A stretch of DNA of 64,000 nt, taken from the NCBI RefSeq assembly GCF_003029735.1, contig NZ_KZ686269.1, forward strand, positions 620,001 to 684,000, written 5' to 3'. The notes under the pieces were generated by a model. It was given only the letters and a program-made list of their open reading frames with translations. It did no database searches and was not told the origin of the DNA. Made by a program: the position numbers and the translations under genes. Of this stretch, positions 9,298 to 18,843 are shown in pieces. Source of the stretch: Pedobacter yulinensis (GTDB lineage: Bacteria; Bacteroidota; Bacteroidia; Sphingobacteriales; Sphingobacteriaceae). Positions within the stretch are counted from its first letter, which is position 1. Every line of letters starts with the position of its first letter.

Positions 9298-10488
9298 ATG
9301 GTGGCAGATGCGATAATTGTCGGTGCAGGCGCCTGCGGGTTGATGTGTGCGGTTCAGGCAGGTTACCTGGGCAAGAAGGTGTTGCTGCTTGAAAAAAACA
9401 AGCAGCCGGGAGCCAAGATCCTGATCTCTGGCGGTGGTCGCTGCAACTACACTAACCTCTTCACAACAGCCGAGCAATTCATATCTGCCAATCCGCATTT
9501 CATTAAATATGCATTGGGCCGGTGGACGGTTGAGGATACCATATCTTTTTTTGAACTGAACGGTATTCCTGGTGCTGAAAAGACGCTCGGTCAGTTATTC
9601 CCGGCCAACGGAAATGCAAAAGATGTTGTCCGCCTGTTCACCAGACTGTGTGCTGATTTTGGCCAGGAAATCAGGTGCGGTGCGGAAGTTAAAGATATCA
9701 GGCCCCTGGAACAGGGCTTCGAGGTCGAATATGAGAAAGATGGCCGCCTGGATACGGTCAGCAGTCCGAAGGTGGTCATCGCCTCCGGCGGATTACCGAT
9801 CCCAAAGATGGGCGCGAGCGATTTTGCCCTGCGTTGGGGAAGGAAACAGGCGCTGAAAATTGTCGAAACGGCTCCGGCACTGGTGCCGCTTACAATTACC
9901 GGCAAGGATGAAAGCTGGTATGCACAGCTTTCGGGCAATTCGGTCTTCGCCAGTGTTGGGAACGAGCGGATCGATTTTGAAGAAAACGTACTGTTTACGC
10001 ACTGGGGACTGAGCGGCCCGGCGGTTCTGCAGATTTCCTCGTATTGGCGCAGGGGCGAAACCATCTCCCTAAACCTGCTTCCGGGCAAAGATATTGTTCC
10101 GCTTCTGGAGCAGGAGCGTAAATCGAACGGCGGCACCCTGCTCGCCGCTTTTCTGCAGCGCTTTGTGACCAGGCGGTTTAGTGAGGCTCTGGGTAAATTC
10201 CTGCCGCTGTCTAAAACTGTGGCCGCTTTGACAAAAGAAGAAATAAACCGGGTTTACGATACGATCCACCGGTTTACCGTCAAGCCAGCAGGCGATAAAG
10301 GGTATGACAAAGCTGAAGTCATGCGCGGCGGGATCGATACGAATGAACTGTGGCCGAAAACACTGGCCTGCCGTAAAATTCCCGGCCTTTATTTCGGCGG
10401 TGAATGTGTGGACGTAACAGGCTGGCTGGGCGGATACAATTTTCAGTGGGCCTGGGCAAGTGGTTTTTTGATTGCACAGGATCTGTAA
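9298..10488 (+). CDS. BaiN/HI0933-like NAD(P)/FAD-dependent oxidoreductase
   Basis: This 396-residue flavoprotein belongs to the HI0933/BaiN family. It opens with the FAD dinucleotide fold (IIVGAGACGLMCA), then LLEKNKQPGAKILISGGGRCN, which is diagnostic. It closes with the GLYFGGECVDVTGWLGGYN.QWAW.SG block typical of the family. The cellular substrate is unknown for most members. It is a single gene sharing a palindromic divergent promoter with purK. It is convergent with the amidohydrolase gene, whose terminator overlaps the gap. Confidence 0.88.
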   Translation: MVADAIIVGAGACGLMCAVQAGYLGKKVLLLEKNKQPGAKILISGGGRCNYTNLFTTAEQFISANPHFIKYALGRWTVEDTISFFELNGIPGAEKTLGQLFPANGNAKDVVRLFTRLCADFGQEIRCGAEVKDIRPLEQGFEVEYEKDGRLDTVSSPKVVIASGGLPIPKMGASDFALRWGRKQALKIVETAPALVPLTITGKDESWYAQLSGNSVFASVGNERIDFEENVLFTHWGLSGPAVLQISSYWRRGETISLNLLPGKDIVPLLEQERKSNGGTLLAAFLQRFVTRRFSEALGKFLPLSKTVAALTKEEINRVYDTIHRFTVKPAGDKGYDKAEVMRGGIDTNELWPKTLACRKIPGLYFGGECVDVTGWLGGYNFQWAWASGFLIAQDL

Positions 10489-10562
10489 CGCGAAACCCGC
10501 ATAGAGGCTTACGGCAGATCCTTTTGCTCGGCTGGCTGACAACGAGGGTCGTTCCGGCCGGA

Positions 10563-10603
10563 TAAAAAACGGTGCCGCGCTGCTAGTCGCAATGCGGCAC
10601 CGT
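10563..10603 (-). terminator. Terminator whose 5' arm is coding sequence
   Basis: On the minus strand ACGGTGCCGC (10603-10594) pairs perfectly with GCGGCACCGT (10578-10569), followed by six T. The left arm is made of the last sense codons of the amidohydrolase gene and its TAG stop lies in the loop. A ribosome at the stop codon would cover the hairpin. Confidence 0.8.
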
Positions 10604-13600
10604 GTATGTCCAGGTTTCGATGTTTCCCTGCGGATACGTCAGCGACACGTTCCTGTCATTCTCAAACCACAGCTTGCCGCGCAGTTTTTCGCGGAGGCCC
10701 GTTTCGTTCATGCTCATGCTGTCGTACAGCCGGCCGTTGATCATGACATACTTAATTTTTTCAGAATTTCGGATATCCTCCAGCGGATTGGCATCCATAA
10801 TGACCAGATCAGCAAGTTTCCCGTTTTCCAGCGAACCAATCTCTTTGTCCATTCCCAGGTAAGCAGCGCCGTTCAGCGTTGCACAGCGCAATGCCTGCAT
10901 CGGCGTCATGCCGCCCTGAACCAGCATCCAGAGTTCCCAGTGTGCTCCGAGCCCCTGGATCTGGCCGTGAGCGCCGAGGTTAACACGGGTGCCGCCATCG
11001 GCCAGCTTTTTTACTGCGCGTGCCACTTCAATATGTCCATAGTCTGCATATTCAGAAGTTGTACGGCGGCGGGCACGGGCGTCAATGATGCCGCGGGGGG
11101 TAAAGGCCATCAGGCGTTCGTTTTCCCAGACATTCGTGCGGTCGTACCAGTAATTCTCGCCCCACTGGCTGCCGTAACTGACAATAAGCGTCGGCGTATA
11201 GGCTACATTCGTTTTGTTCCAGAACTGCGCTACGTCATTGTAAACAGGCACTACCGGAATGGCGTGTTCAATACCCGTATGCCCGTCGGCAATCATGTTC
11301 ATATTCGTGAAGAACGTGGAGCCGCCTTCAGGAACCACTTCCATCTTCAACTGTCTGGCCGCTTCCAGTATTTGCTGACGCTGTTCGCGCCTTGGCTGGT
11401 TGTAGGATTTCACAGAGAAAGCACCGACTGCCTTGAGCCGCCTAAGGTTAGAAAGCGCATCATCCAGGCTGTTGATGGTGACCTTGAAATCGCCATCTGC
11501 TCCATATAAAATAGAACCGGTCGAGTAGAGCCGGGGCCCGATCATGCGTCCCGTCTTCAACATCTCGCTCTGGCTGAACACCATCTCTGTATTGCTCGAC
11601 GGATCATGCGCCGTCGTTACGCCGAAGGCAAGGTTGGCCAGGTACGACCAGTCGGTCTGCGGCGAAATGCCGTCAGGGCTGGTTCGCAAATGGGCGTGAA
11701 CATCTATCATTCCGGGCATGATGGTCTTCCCGGTTACGTCGATTATTTTTGTCTTCTCCGGTATCTTGACATCGGCCGTTTTGCCCAACTGCCTGATGCG
11801 GTTATTTTCAATGAGTATGGTTCCGTCTTCAATAACCTGTTCGCCTTTCATTGTAACCAGCCGTGCGCCTTTAAGGGCAATCAGGCCGGTAGGCAGATCT
11901 GCCTTCAGCTTCAGGCCGAGGTCGAGGCCTGTGGTGTCAATGGGTGCCGCAGCGGTCTGCCCGCCATCAGCAAAACTGAAGGTTTTGGCCAGCTCCCTGC
12001 TGAAATATTTCGGACCAAGCGTCCACATCAGTTTCTTGCTGTCTCCGCTCCAGTGAATATAACTGCCTCCATCTTTCGTTACCCGGCTAACGGGGATACT
12101 TTTGTTGCCCGAAGAGAGGTCGAGTGCGCTGCCAATGGTGACCAGCGGTGTAACGTAGACGTTAAAGAACTCGGTAAAGGCCAGCCACCGACCATCAGGG
12201 CTAGGCAAAAATTGTGTCGTGTAGCTTGAGGTATAGTGTGTGCGTTCGTCGGCACCGTGAAGGTCAATGCTTTTCAGCGCTTTTTTGCCATCGCTATATC
12301 CCTGAAAATAAATGCGCGTATCTTCTGCATTGAACTGCGGCCGGATACCTGACTCGCTTACCAGTTGCGCGGCGCCTCCGTTTGCTGAGGCCAGGAAAAT
12401 GCCCGTGTTGCGTCCATGGCTCAGACCGAGCGTTTCATTGCCCACACCTTTTCTGAACACAATGCGGTCGCCCCTGGTACTGTAGCGCGGAGAATAGTAA
12501 TACCCCTTTTCTTCCGTCAGGGCAGTAACCTTTCCGGTGCGCAGATCGGCCTTCTTGATCGCTCCTTTAAGTTCATCACTCCAGCTTGCGTACACGATCG
12601 ATTTGCCGTCAGGACTGAATGCGGGTTCAAACTCGAACTCGGTCGACCTGGTGAGCCGTTCGGGATTGCCATTTGGTAATTCTTTTTTATACAGGTAACC
12701 TGCAGCGTTAAATACAACGGTTTTCCCGTCGGGCGAAGTAACAAGCTGGCGGATCATTTTAACGTCTACATCTTCCTCGAAAACCTGCTGTGGAAAGTGG
12801 AGCGCCTGTTGCACAGTTTGCACACAGTTGGCGCTGAAAGGAATTTCCTGCACCTGGAAGCCATTCATGCTGCTTTTCCTGATCTTCCCTTTTGCATAGA
12901 ATATAAGACTCTTTGAGTCGGGCGACCAGGCAAAATTCGGGTACACGCCAAAGATCGCCCAGGTTTCCTGCTGGTCGCGCGACAGCTCATCATAAACCTG
13001 CCATTCCTCGCCTGTGCTGATGTTTTGTACAAACAGCACCGATTTTAACCTGACCCGCCTGACGTAGGCGATCATTTTGCCGTCGGGCGAAACCTGAGGC
13101 CTGGCCGCGCCGCCCTGGACGTTGATAAAATCGCGCAGTTTGCCTGTCTTCAGATCAAGGCGCCTGATCGCATAGATGGTTCCGTTCGGGTCCCTGCTGT
13201 ATTCAAAGTTGGGGCCAGGGCTCACATCTTCGCTGAAGTAGAGATAACGCCCGTCAGGCGAAATATTTGGTTCGCCGGCATCCTGCTGGTCGTTTTTTCT
13301 TTTGGTTAGCTGCACCCCGTCGCCACCAAAAATGCTGTACATCCACATTTCTCCGGCACCCAGCGAACGGCTCGCCGTAAAATGTTTGCGTGCAACGATA
13401 TACTGGCTGTTGGGCATCCAGGTCGCGTTATTCAGCAGCCTGAAGGTTTCTTTTGTGACCTGTTTTTTGCTGCCGCCATCGCGATCCATGATCCAGATGT
13501 TATCGGCACCGCTTTTATCACTCGTATAGGAGATGTATTTGCCATCGGGGCTGAAGCGCGGCTGCACATCCCATGCCGGCCCGCCGCTAAGCAAACGTGC

Positions 13601-13825
13601 CGTCCCGCCGGCAGCAGGCATCACATAAATATCGCCCAGCAGGTCGAAGACAACCTCATTCCCATCCGGGCTTACATCCAGGTTCATCCAGGTTCCCTCG
13701 TTCGTATTGATGGTGATACTTTTTGTCGATCCTTTATATTTCTCAACATCCCATCCCGGTTTAACCTGGGCTGATGTGAAGAACGGCAATACAAGAAGGA
13801 TGCATGAAAGTACTTTTCTGATCAT
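10583..13825 (-). CDS. Secreted TolB-type propeller fused to an amidohydrolase
   Basis: This 1080-residue protein has a signal peptide (MIRKVLSCILLVLPFFTSAQ). A long N-terminal region of repeated PD40/TolB-like blades follows (SPDGKYISYTSDKSGADNIW and many variants of SPDGK). From about residue 640 a metal-dependent amidohydrolase takes over: the first metal motif is VHAHLRT after GMID, and a late segment (GSLENGKLADLVIMDANPL) is typical of imidazolonepropionase-like enzymes. It should act in the periplasm or at the cell surface on an unknown cyclic amide or dipeptide. This fusion is a known Bacteroidota type. It is a single gene with its own terminator. Confidence 0.88.
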   Translation of the reverse strand: MIRKVLSCILLVLPFFTSAQVKPGWDVEKYKGSTKSITINTNEGTWMNLDVSPDGNEVVFDLLGDIYVMPAAGGTARLLSGGPAWDVQPRFSPDGKYISYTSDKSGADNIWIMDRDGGSKKQVTKETFRLLNNATWMPNSQYIVARKHFTASRSLGAGEMWMYSIFGGDGVQLTKRKNDQQDAGEPNISPDGRYLYFSEDVSPGPNFEYSRDPNGTIYAIRRLDLKTGKLRDFINVQGGAARPQVSPDGKMIAYVRRVRLKSVLFVQNISTGEEWQVYDELSRDQQETWAIFGVYPNFAWSPDSKSLIFYAKGKIRKSSMNGFQVQEIPFSANCVQTVQQALHFPQQVFEEDVDVKMIRQLVTSPDGKTVVFNAAGYLYKKELPNGNPERLTRSTEFEFEPAFSPDGKSIVYASWSDELKGAIKKADLRTGKVTALTEEKGYYYSPRYSTRGDRIVFRKGVGNETLGLSHGRNTGIFLASANGGAAQLVSESGIRPQFNAEDTRIYFQGYSDGKKALKSIDLHGADERTHYTSSYTTQFLPSPDGRWLAFTEFFNVYVTPLVTIGSALDLSSGNKSIPVSRVTKDGGSYIHWSGDSKKLMWTLGPKYFSRELAKTFSFADGGQTAAAPIDTTGLDLGLKLKADLPTGLIALKGARLVTMKGEQVIEDGTILIENNRIRQLGKTADVKIPEKTKIIDVTGKTIMPGMIDVHAHLRTSPDGISPQTDWSYLANLAFGVTTAHDPSSNTEMVFSQSEMLKTGRMIGPRLYSTGSILYGADGDFKVTINSLDDALSNLRRLKAVGAFSVKSYNQPRREQRQQILEAARQLKMEVVPEGGSTFFTNMNMIADGHTGIEHAIPVVPVYNDVAQFWNKTNVAYTPTLIVSYGSQWGENYWYDRTNVWENERLMAFTPRGIIDARARRRTTSEYADYGHIEVARAVKKLADGGTRVNLGAHGQIQGLGAHWELWMLVQGGMTPMQALRCATLNGAAYLGMDKEIGSLENGKLADLVIMDANPLEDIRNSEKIKYVMINGRLYDSMSMNETGLREKLRGKLWFENDRNVSLTYPQGNIETWTYTVPHCD

Positions 13826-13872
13826 ATCTGGGTTTTAAGCAGCGCAATTTAGCAATATCAGCACGTTTTTTT

Positions 13873-13880
13873 TAGTTTTG
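13873..13880 (+). promoter_or_regulatory. -7 box TAGTTTTG upstream of recQ
   Basis: An exact TAnnTTTG match sits 13 bases before the recQ ATG at 13894, predicting a leader of only about 7-9 bases. No clear -33 TTG is visible. Confidence 0.4.
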
Positions 13881-13893
13881 GTGTTCCCGTTTT

Positions 13894-15786
13894 ATGTCAG
13901 AAACCGAAGTTTTACAAAAGTACTGGGGGCACCAGGCGTTCCGTCCGCTGCAGCAGGAGATTATTGCCTCTGTTCTGGCCGGCAATGATACGCTGGCGCT
14001 GCTGCCCACCGGTGGTGGCAAATCTGTCTGTTTCCAGGTTCCGGCCCTGATGCGGCCGGGCATTTGTATCGTGGTTTCACCGCTCGTGGCCCTGATGAAA
14101 GACCAGGTCGAAAATCTGAAGTCGCGTGGGATAGAAGCGGTTGCCATTTATGCCGGCATGGGTAAACGTGAGATTGACATTCTGCTTGATAACTGCATTT
14201 ATGGCAACATCCGCTTTTTATACCTCTCACCTGAAAGACTGCTTTCTGAACTGGTCCGGATCCGGATCTCGTATATGAACGTCAACCTCATTGCTGTAGA
14301 TGAAGCCCATTGTGTTTCCCAATGGGGATACGATTTCAGGCCTTCTTACCTGGAAGTGAAAGCCCTGCGCGAGTTTGCCCCGCAAGCGCCTGTGCTTGCG
14401 CTCACGGCAACGGCAACCGATGCCGTACGTGCCGACATGATAGGCAAACTCGAACTAAAAGCGCCAAACATTTTCGTTAAAAGTTTTTCAAGGAGTAACC
14501 TCAGTTATGTGGTTGCGGATGACGAAGACAAACACCGGAAACTGCTGAGCGTGGTCCGAAACCTTCGCGGCAGCGGCCTGGTTTATGTTCGAAACCGGCG
14601 TGAAACAACTGAGGTAGCCTCGTTTTTGCAACGTAACGGCATTGCGAGCGACTTTTATCACGCCGGATTGGAAAAGGACGTTCGTTTCGCGAAGCAGGCG
14701 GCCTGGAAAAGCGGCAGCATACGTGTAATGGCCTGCACAAATGCTTTCGGTATGGGCATTGACAAGGCTGATGTTCGTTTTGTGGTGCACTGGGACCTCC
14801 CCGAAAGCCTCGAGGCGTATTACCAGGAAGCAGGCCGGGCAGGCCGGGACGAAAAACGGGCCTACGCCGTTCTTTTCGGCGGCAAGGCGGAACAGCGTAT
14901 GCTTGAGGCCAGGTTTCGTGACCATTTCCCCACACCCGACGAGGTAAAACAGGTGTACCATCAATTGGGCAACTTTTACCAGCTTGCTTATGGGGCGGGA
15001 GAGGGACTGAACCTCGCTTTCGACCTCAGCGACTTTTGCCGGCGATTCGGACTGAACCCCAATAAGACCCTTCAGGCACTTAAATTTCTTGAACATGACG
15101 GCTACCTCGTGCTTTCTGACCGGATTTACAATCCATCGCGCGTCATATTTCTGACCGGGCATGAGGAACTGTACCGGTTCCAGATCGAGAACCGCCAGTA
15201 TGATTCGCTGATCAAGGTTATCTTGCGAAGTTACGGCGGCAGTTTTGATCAGTACGTTGGCATCAGCGAGTCAGAAATCGCAAAACGTACAGGCCATTCT
15301 TACAACGAGATCGTCGCGGCGCTGCGGCACCTTGACAAAATTGAGCTGCTGCACTACCTGCCGCAAACAGATGATCCCCAGCTTACCTTTTTACGCCCGA
15401 GAACCGACCTGCTGCATTTCGACCTGGACGTGGTTTACCTGAACTGGCGGCAAGGTGTGCAGCGCGAACAGATCCGTGCTGTAACCGGCTACGTTACCAC
15501 AGCGGCCTGCCGGAGCCAGCAGCTGCTGCATTATTTTGGCGAACGCAGCAGGGAAACCTGCGGAAACTGTGATGTCTGCCTGGCTGAAAGGCGGAAAGCA
15601 AGGGCAGAGCAACTCGACGACCAGATTGATTTTGAGATACTCGGGGCTCTGCAGCAGGAGCGGTTCAGTATAGATGAGCTGATGCAGGTGCTTAAAACCG
15701 GCTCAGACCCAGAGCGGCTCACCCGCATCAGGGAATTGCTGGACGCAGGAAAAATCAAAACAGACGGCAATAACTACTATCTGTAA
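13894..15786 (+). CDS. RecQ-family ATP-dependent DNA helicase (short form)
   Basis: RecQ helicases unwind 3'-tailed duplexes, forks and recombination intermediates. This 630-residue paralogue has Walker A (LLPTGGGKS), DEAH box (VDEAHCVSQWGYDFRPSY), motif III (LTATAT), and motifs V-VI (ACTNAFGMGIDKADVRFVVH, QEAGRAGRD). The RecQ zinc-binding region follows, with cysteines in AACRSQQLLHYFGE and CGNCDVC. No HRDC domain is apparent; the C-terminal ~70 residues look like a small helical or winged tail. It differs from the 729-residue paralogue at 49.2 kb. It is a single gene divergent from the amidohydrolase gene. Confidence 0.95.
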   Translation: MSETEVLQKYWGHQAFRPLQQEIIASVLAGNDTLALLPTGGGKSVCFQVPALMRPGICIVVSPLVALMKDQVENLKSRGIEAVAIYAGMGKREIDILLDNCIYGNIRFLYLSPERLLSELVRIRISYMNVNLIAVDEAHCVSQWGYDFRPSYLEVKALREFAPQAPVLALTATATDAVRADMIGKLELKAPNIFVKSFSRSNLSYVVADDEDKHRKLLSVVRNLRGSGLVYVRNRRETTEVASFLQRNGIASDFYHAGLEKDVRFAKQAAWKSGSIRVMACTNAFGMGIDKADVRFVVHWDLPESLEAYYQEAGRAGRDEKRAYAVLFGGKAEQRMLEARFRDHFPTPDEVKQVYHQLGNFYQLAYGAGEGLNLAFDLSDFCRRFGLNPNKTLQALKFLEHDGYLVLSDRIYNPSRVIFLTGHEELYRFQIENRQYDSLIKVILRSYGGSFDQYVGISESEIAKRTGHSYNEIVAALRHLDKIELLHYLPQTDDPQLTFLRPRTDLLHFDLDVVYLNWRQGVQREQIRAVTGYVTTAACRSQQLLHYFGERSRETCGNCDVCLAERRKARAEQLDDQIDFEILGALQQERFSIDELMQVLKTGSDPERLTRIRELLDAGKIKTDGNNYYL

Positions 15787-15835
15787 TTCCTGCCAACATA
15801 AGCTTTATTGGTTTGTTTGAAACAAAACGATACTT

Positions 15836-16543
15836 ATGAAAAGAATACTTCCCCTCATACCATTGCTGCTTATCGCCATGACTGCTTGTAACAGGGATTG
15901 CCTGGAGGGCAACGGCAACCGGATTAACAAAGATATAAGCCTTCCTGATTTTAACAGCATCAAGATCAAAGGTCCCGTAACAGTAAACCTGATCCAGGAC
16001 AGCACGCATAAATTAAAAATTACGGCAGACGAAAACGTCATGGAGCATGTAAAAGCCGAGGTGAATGGCCGCAAACTCAGCATTCGCCTGAACCGCGAAT
16101 TGTGCAGTACAGGGCGGGTGGCCGTTTACATCGGGGTCTCGGCGCTTTCTTCTGTAGAGGCAGAAGGCCCGGTGCAGCTCAGCAACGAGGGAACACTGCA
16201 ACTTAAAGATATTGAACTTCAATTCAGTGGCACGGTCTCATCGACATTAAAACTTAACGCGGGCGAAGTGAAAACAAGAATGGAGGGCGATGGTAAGCTC
16301 AGCTTTACCGGCCAGGCGGGGACGCACGATATCCGCATGAACGGCTCATCGGAACTTCTTGCCTACGACTTCGTTGTGGGGCGGTACAAAATACAAAGTG
16401 AAGGTGTGGCGAAAAGTAATATCAATGTGCTGAATGAACTTAAAGTGAATACTTCGGGCGCGAGTGAGATTTATTATAAAGGAAGTCCGGCAAAAGTAGA
16501 TGAAAAAAAATCCGGCAGCGCGAAAATGGAACGTGTGTTATAA
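15836..16543 (+). CDS. Head-GIN domain (DUF2807) lipoprotein
   Basis: This 235-residue protein has a lipoprotein signal ending in MTAC. It is followed by a putative auto-transporter adhesin head GIN domain (DUF2807), recognisable from IKIKGPVTVNLIQDS..LKITADENVM and the repetitive beta-helix-like region rich in short G/S turns. Members are envelope proteins of unknown function, common and multi-copy in Bacteroidota. It follows recQ by 49 bp on the same strand, and no terminator lies between, so a shared transcript is possible. Confidence 0.85.
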   Translation: MKRILPLIPLLLIAMTACNRDCLEGNGNRINKDISLPDFNSIKIKGPVTVNLIQDSTHKLKITADENVMEHVKAEVNGRKLSIRLNRELCSTGRVAVYIGVSALSSVEAEGPVQLSNEGTLQLKDIELQFSGTVSSTLKLNAGEVKTRMEGDGKLSFTGQAGTHDIRMNGSSELLAYDFVVGRYKIQSEGVAKSNINVLNELKVNTSGASEIYYKGSPAKVDEKKSGSAKMERVL

Positions 16544-16649
16544 ACAAGCGCTGCAGGTTCAGCAATGCGGTGATCCCCGCGGCGGCGCACATGTTGTTGT
16601 ATGCCGACTTTAGTTTTTTTATTTACTTTAGGGGCTATTATCGCCATCA

Positions 16650-17966
16650 ATGACAGAAAAAAACGACAAAAGAATGATCCGGTCATGGGCATTCTTCGAC
16701 TGGGCAAATTCTGCCTACAATCTCGTAATCACTTCGACCATCTTTCCTGCCTATTACGCCGCCATCACTTCAGATAAGAATCCTGACACGGTTGATTATG
16801 TGTTTTTTATGGGACGTAAGTTCATCAATTCGACGCTGTACAGTTATGCCATGGCCGTGGCCTTCCTGGTTATTGCCATAGCTTCGCCGGTCCTTTCGTC
16901 GGTTGCCGACAGCCGCGGAAATAAGAAGGTCTTCATGAAAATGTTCACCTATCTTGGTGGTATTGCCTGCTGCGGTCTCTATTTTTTTGAAGCAGAAACC
17001 CTGCAGCTAAGCGTTGTGCTGTTCGTACTGGCTGCAATCGGATTCTGGGGAAGCCTCGTCTTTTACAATTCATACCTGCCTGAGATTGCTACGCCGGACC
17101 GGCAGGATAACGTAAGCGCAAAAGGTTTTACGTATGGGTATATAGGAAGTGTTATTCTGCAGATCATCTGTTTTGTTTTCGTCTTTTTTCCCGGTGCGTT
17201 CGGCTTATCGGGCGAGGGACAAGCCTCCAGGCTGTCTTTTCTGCTGGTTGGCCTCTGGTGGATGGGTTTTGCACAGATTCCGTTCAAAGCACTACCAAAA
17301 GGGAGTCCGAATTTTAACCGCGCTGACAAAAATGTCATGACCAGCGGCTTTAAAGAACTGCAGAAAGTCTGGACTGAGGTCAAACGAATGGCGCATCTGA
17401 AAAGATTTTTATTTGCCTTCTTCTTTTATTCTATGGGCGTGCAAACGGTCATGCTCATGGCAACGATCTTTGGCGAAAAAGAACTGGAGTTATCTACCAC
17501 CAAGCTGATCGGCACGATTCTTCTGCTACAGCTTGTAGCCATTCCGGGTGCATTGCTGATGTCTTACCTTTCGAAACGATTCCTGGGAAATCTGCGCGTG
17601 CTGATCGGCGTGATCATCATCTGGATCGGCTGCTGCCTGGCCGCCTATTTCGTACGCACCGAATACCAGTTTTATGCCCTTGCTGCAGTGGTCGGGCTCA
17701 TTATGGGCGGCATCCAGGCCCTTTCGCGCTCCACCTATTCGAAATACCTGCCGCAAGACAGCCCCGACCATACGTCTTACTTCAGTTTCTACGATGTGGC
17801 AGAAAAAGTGGCGCTTGTGCTTGGCATGTTCAGTTTTGGTTACATAGAAGAATTTACAGGCAGCATGCGCAATTCAACGCTGGCACTGGCGTTATTTTTT
17901 GTAGCAGGACTGATATTTTTGCTCACGCTGCGCAAACATGAGCCGCAAAGTGTTGCAAAAGTTTAA
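16650..17966 (+). CDS. UMF1-family MFS transporter (Atg22-like)
   Basis: This 438-residue integral membrane protein belongs to the UMF1/vacuole effluxer Atg22-like branch of the major facilitator superfamily. The N-terminal SWAFFDWANSAYNLVITSTIFPAYY is the family signature. About 12 hydrophobic helices can be counted, with the mid-protein loop at KALPKGSPNFN and the late motif GGIQALSRSTYSKYLP. The substrate is unknown; yeast relatives export amino acids from the vacuole. The LutA-like gene starts 36 bp after it, and a -7 box overlaps its stop codon. Confidence 0.88.
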   Translation: MTEKNDKRMIRSWAFFDWANSAYNLVITSTIFPAYYAAITSDKNPDTVDYVFFMGRKFINSTLYSYAMAVAFLVIAIASPVLSSVADSRGNKKVFMKMFTYLGGIACCGLYFFEAETLQLSVVLFVLAAIGFWGSLVFYNSYLPEIATPDRQDNVSAKGFTYGYIGSVILQIICFVFVFFPGAFGLSGEGQASRLSFLLVGLWWMGFAQIPFKALPKGSPNFNRADKNVMTSGFKELQKVWTEVKRMAHLKRFLFAFFFYSMGVQTVMLMATIFGEKELELSTTKLIGTILLLQLVAIPGALLMSYLSKRFLGNLRVLIGVIIIWIGCCLAAYFVRTEYQFYALAAVVGLIMGGIQALSRSTYSKYLPQDSPDHTSYFSFYDVAEKVALVLGMFSFGYIEEFTGSMRNSTLALALFFVAGLIFLLTLRKHEPQSVAKV

Positions 17967-18002
17967 CTTTGCCTGCAATACTATCAAACTTACTTATACA
18001 AG

Positions 18003-18740
18003 ATGACCGTTGAACTCTTTATACCCTGCTTTGTAGACCAGTTGCACCCGCAGACCGCTTTCAGCACGGTCAAACTGATCGAGAAAGCCGGATATAAGGT
18101 GCAATATAACTCCCGGCAAACGTGTTGCGGGCAGCCTGCCTACAATGCCGGCTACTGGGAGGAAGCCAAAGAGATCGGTACAAAATTTCTTGCCGATTTC
18201 TCTGATCAGAATTACATCGTGGCGCCTTCGGCCTCCTGTGTGGGTATGGTTAAAGGCGGCTACAACGACCTGTTTACAAATACCACCGTTCATAACAAGT
18301 GCCGCACGCTGCAGTCGAACATCATGGAACTTTCTGACTTCCTCGTAAACATTGCGCGTAAAGATTACTTTGGCGCCGAGCTGGAGGGCAGAGCAGTATA
18401 CCATGATTCTTGCAGCGCGTTGCGCGAATGCCGCATCAAAGATGAACCCCGGTTATTGCTTTCAAAAGTACATGGCCTTGAACTGGTCGAAATGAACGAT
18501 ACCGACGCCTGCTGCGGTTTTGGCGGAACCTTTGCTGTAAAATTTGCCTCCATATCATCGGCCATGGCAGAACAGAAGGTGCGCAATGCGCTCGACCAGC
18601 AGGCCGATTACATCATCTCAACCGATCATTCCTGCCTGCTTCATCTGCAGGGTTATATCGATCAGCACCAGCTTCCAATCAAAACCATACACATTGCAGA
18701 TGTGCTGGCCAATGGCTGGCTGGAAAGCACTGAATATTAA
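18003..18740 (+). CDS. LutA/YkgE-like iron-sulfur subunit
   Basis: This 245-residue cytosolic protein has two CCG (DUF224) cysteine motifs: CCGQPAYNAG in the N-terminal half and CCGFGGTFAVKF near the C terminus. It has the length and pattern of LutA/YkgE, the subunit of the LutABC L-lactate oxidation complex. No lutB or lutC follows it here, so either partners are elsewhere or it serves another electron-transfer role. A TAACTTTG -7 box at 17964-17971 overlaps the stop codon of the preceding transporter, so it may have its own promoter. Confidence 0.85.
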   Translation: MTVELFIPCFVDQLHPQTAFSTVKLIEKAGYKVQYNSRQTCCGQPAYNAGYWEEAKEIGTKFLADFSDQNYIVAPSASCVGMVKGGYNDLFTNTTVHNKCRTLQSNIMELSDFLVNIARKDYFGAELEGRAVYHDSCSALRECRIKDEPRLLLSKVHGLELVEMNDTDACCGFGGTFAVKFASISSAMAEQKVRNALDQQADYIISTDHSCLLHLQGYIDQHQLPIKTIHIADVLANGWLESTEY

Positions 18741-18801
18741 GCCTCTCTGTAACGATTTGGCGATTTAACAAAATTTAACGGGCGCGGCGCGGCCGTCTTG
18801 G

Positions 18802-18809
18802 TATTTTTG
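18802..18809 (+). promoter_or_regulatory. -7 box TATTTTTG upstream of the GLPGLI-like gene
   Basis: An exact TAnnTTTG match sits 34 bases before the chosen ATG at 18844, giving a leader of about 28 bases. It is the only such match in this intergenic gap. The -33 region is not convincing. Confidence 0.45.
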
Positions 18810-18843
18810 TGGCTCGGGCCGTCATTTGCGGCCCAGTGCAATC

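Noticed and set aside
13894..15786. RecQ plus LexA-like and PycTM proteins as parts of a defence island
   Set aside because: They lie 10-50 kb apart among housekeeping genes, with no transposases, integrases or composition shift.
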